Below the pieces are notes generated by a model. It was not told the DNA's origin and ran no database searches. It saw nothing but the letters and a program-made list of their open reading frames with translations. Positions 63,460 to 64,000 of a stretch of DNA of 64,000 bases are shown piece by piece (positions within the stretch are counted from its first letter, which is position 1; each line of letters begins with the position of its first letter). Origin of the DNA: Streptomyces viridiviolaceus (GTDB lineage: Bacteria; Actinomycetota; Actinomycetes; Streptomycetales; Streptomycetaceae); contig NZ_BMWA01000034.1 in the NCBI RefSeq assembly GCF_014650995.1, positions 1 to 64,000 on the forward strand. The letters run 5' to 3'. The translations under genes were made by a program, and so were the position numbers.

Positions 63460-63794
63460 AGACGGATTGACGGCCCGTGGCCGAGCCACGGTCCCTCATC
63501 GAGCGAATGCTCGGTCCGTCGAGCGCGTCCGGCTCCCGCCCGCTGGGCTCCCGCCATCCATTCCGGTCCTCGCGTTCGCCGTTCTCGCCCCGCACATCGC
63601 GACCGTCGCCATGTCGCGGGCACGGCGTACCGAGCAGAGGCCACGAGAGGACACCACGTCCGACGCAGTGCTGGTCACGGGGACGGACCGGAGCTGACGC
63701 CGGGCCACACACCGGCCAGCCCCGGGATCCCCCCGGAGACAGCACGGCGGTGGTGCACCTCCCGGCCGGCCCGCCGCGCCGAAGCCGCCGCTCC

Positions 63795-63811
63795 TTCCCG
63801 CTCAGTGGGAG
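63795..63811. promoter_or_regulatory. 17-bp steroid-locus operator, copy 4 (second hsaA)
   Basis: TTCCCGCTCAGTGGGAG, a slightly imperfect member of the family with the same 17-bp frame, 77 bp before the second hsaA. Confidence 0.6.
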
Positions 63812-63887
63812 CACCGTATTTCGTTCCGGAACAGCTGCAGCGTACGGTCCTGCCACTTCGCCACCACGACCCGAGAGGGGATGCTCC

Positions 63888-64000
63888 ATGGCCGAAGACG
63901 TGCTGGCAGCGATCCGCGCCCTCGCCCCGGCGCTGCGCGAGCGCGCGGCCGAGGCCGAGACGCTGCGCCGCGTGCCCGACACCTCCATCAAGGAGCTGGA
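63888..64000 (+). CDS. Second HsaA-type flavin monooxygenase, cut by window end
   Basis: Thirty-seven codons are present: MAEDVLAAIRALAPALRERA, continuing AEAETLRRVPDTSIKELE. This N-terminus is very close to that of the HsaA at 60428 (DDVLAAVREIAPALRERAVE). GAGAGGGGATGCTCC precedes the ATG. It is therefore a paralogous HsaA rather than a true acyl-CoA dehydrogenase, and may start the operon with hsaC/hsaD beyond the edge (inference). Confidence 0.8.
   Translation, partial: MAEDVLAAIRALAPALRERAAEAETLRRVPDTSIKEL

Noticed and set aside
60209..63991. 1260-codon minus-strand open frame
   Set aside because: It is antisense to hsaA and in a shifted frame to the Delta4 dehydrogenase. It has no domain and is an artefact of few stop codons at high GC.

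Overview
The window is about 72% GC, with dense overlapping genes, frequent GTG/TTG starts and strong GGAGG-type ribosome sites. It carries a DnaK, a SpoIIE/HATPase phosphatase and an AAA+/VWA (RavA-ViaA type) pair. This points to a Streptomyces-like actinomycete chromosome.

Positions 1-29,000 are ordinary accessory chromosome: a partial dnaK, a lipase-maturation-factor membrane protein, a YceI protein, a degenerate enhancer-binding-type regulator beside a flavin-monooxygenase stub, a formaldehyde dehydrogenase, a RavA/ViaA-like pair and a multidomain SpoIIE phosphatase. Then comes a small catabolic island of MHS transporter, YtcJ-type amidohydrolase, 2-hydroxyacid dehydrogenase and class II aldolase around a tandem Lrp/AsnC regulator. 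After it lie a P1-type peptidase, a secreted phosphatase/nuclease, an APC permease, a GlxA-type AraC regulator and a secreted PHB-type esterase. Gene remnants occur near 3.8 kb and 21.5 kb.

Positions 29,318-64,000 form a large steroid-degradation locus running off the right edge. Ring A/B functions present are a KstD-type and a Delta4(5alpha)-type ketosteroid dehydrogenase, KshA/KshB 9alpha-hydroxylase, a 3alpha-HSD-like SDR, two HsaA-type monooxygenases (the second cut by the window end), an HsaB-type flavin reductase, and HsaE/G/F for the C5 product of ring cleavage. Ring C/D (HIP) functions are FadD3, FadE30, IpdF, KstR2 and FadA6 in the mycobacterial order, plus EchA20-IpdA-IpdB-IpdC with four-base overlaps and three FadE31-33-like acyl-CoA dehydrogenases with an MHS transporter. 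HsaC and HsaD (meta-cleavage dioxygenase and hydrolase) are not in the window and may lie beyond the right edge. No Mce4 importer or cholesterol side-chain genes are seen. With the 3alpha-HSD and the Delta4(5alpha) enzyme, this suggests side-chain-less or 5alpha/3alpha-reduced steroids as substrates (inference).

Two operator families appear to divide the locus. A KstR2-like 14-mer sits in the two divergent promoters of the ring C/D genes (40,628 and 51,537). A different 17-bp inverted repeat, TCCC-N7-GGGA in form, lies upstream of fadD3, hsaE, the Delta4 dehydrogenase and the second hsaA (33,898; 53,679; 63,349; 63,795). I see no obvious regulator for it here. Other points of interest are a 75-residue cysteine-containing ORF wedged between kshA and kshB, a crotonase lacking both hydratase glutamates, and a VOC/Dabb/ABM-like/LLM cassette inside the ring C/D block. 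No tRNA, rRNA, CRISPR array or intact insertion sequence was seen.
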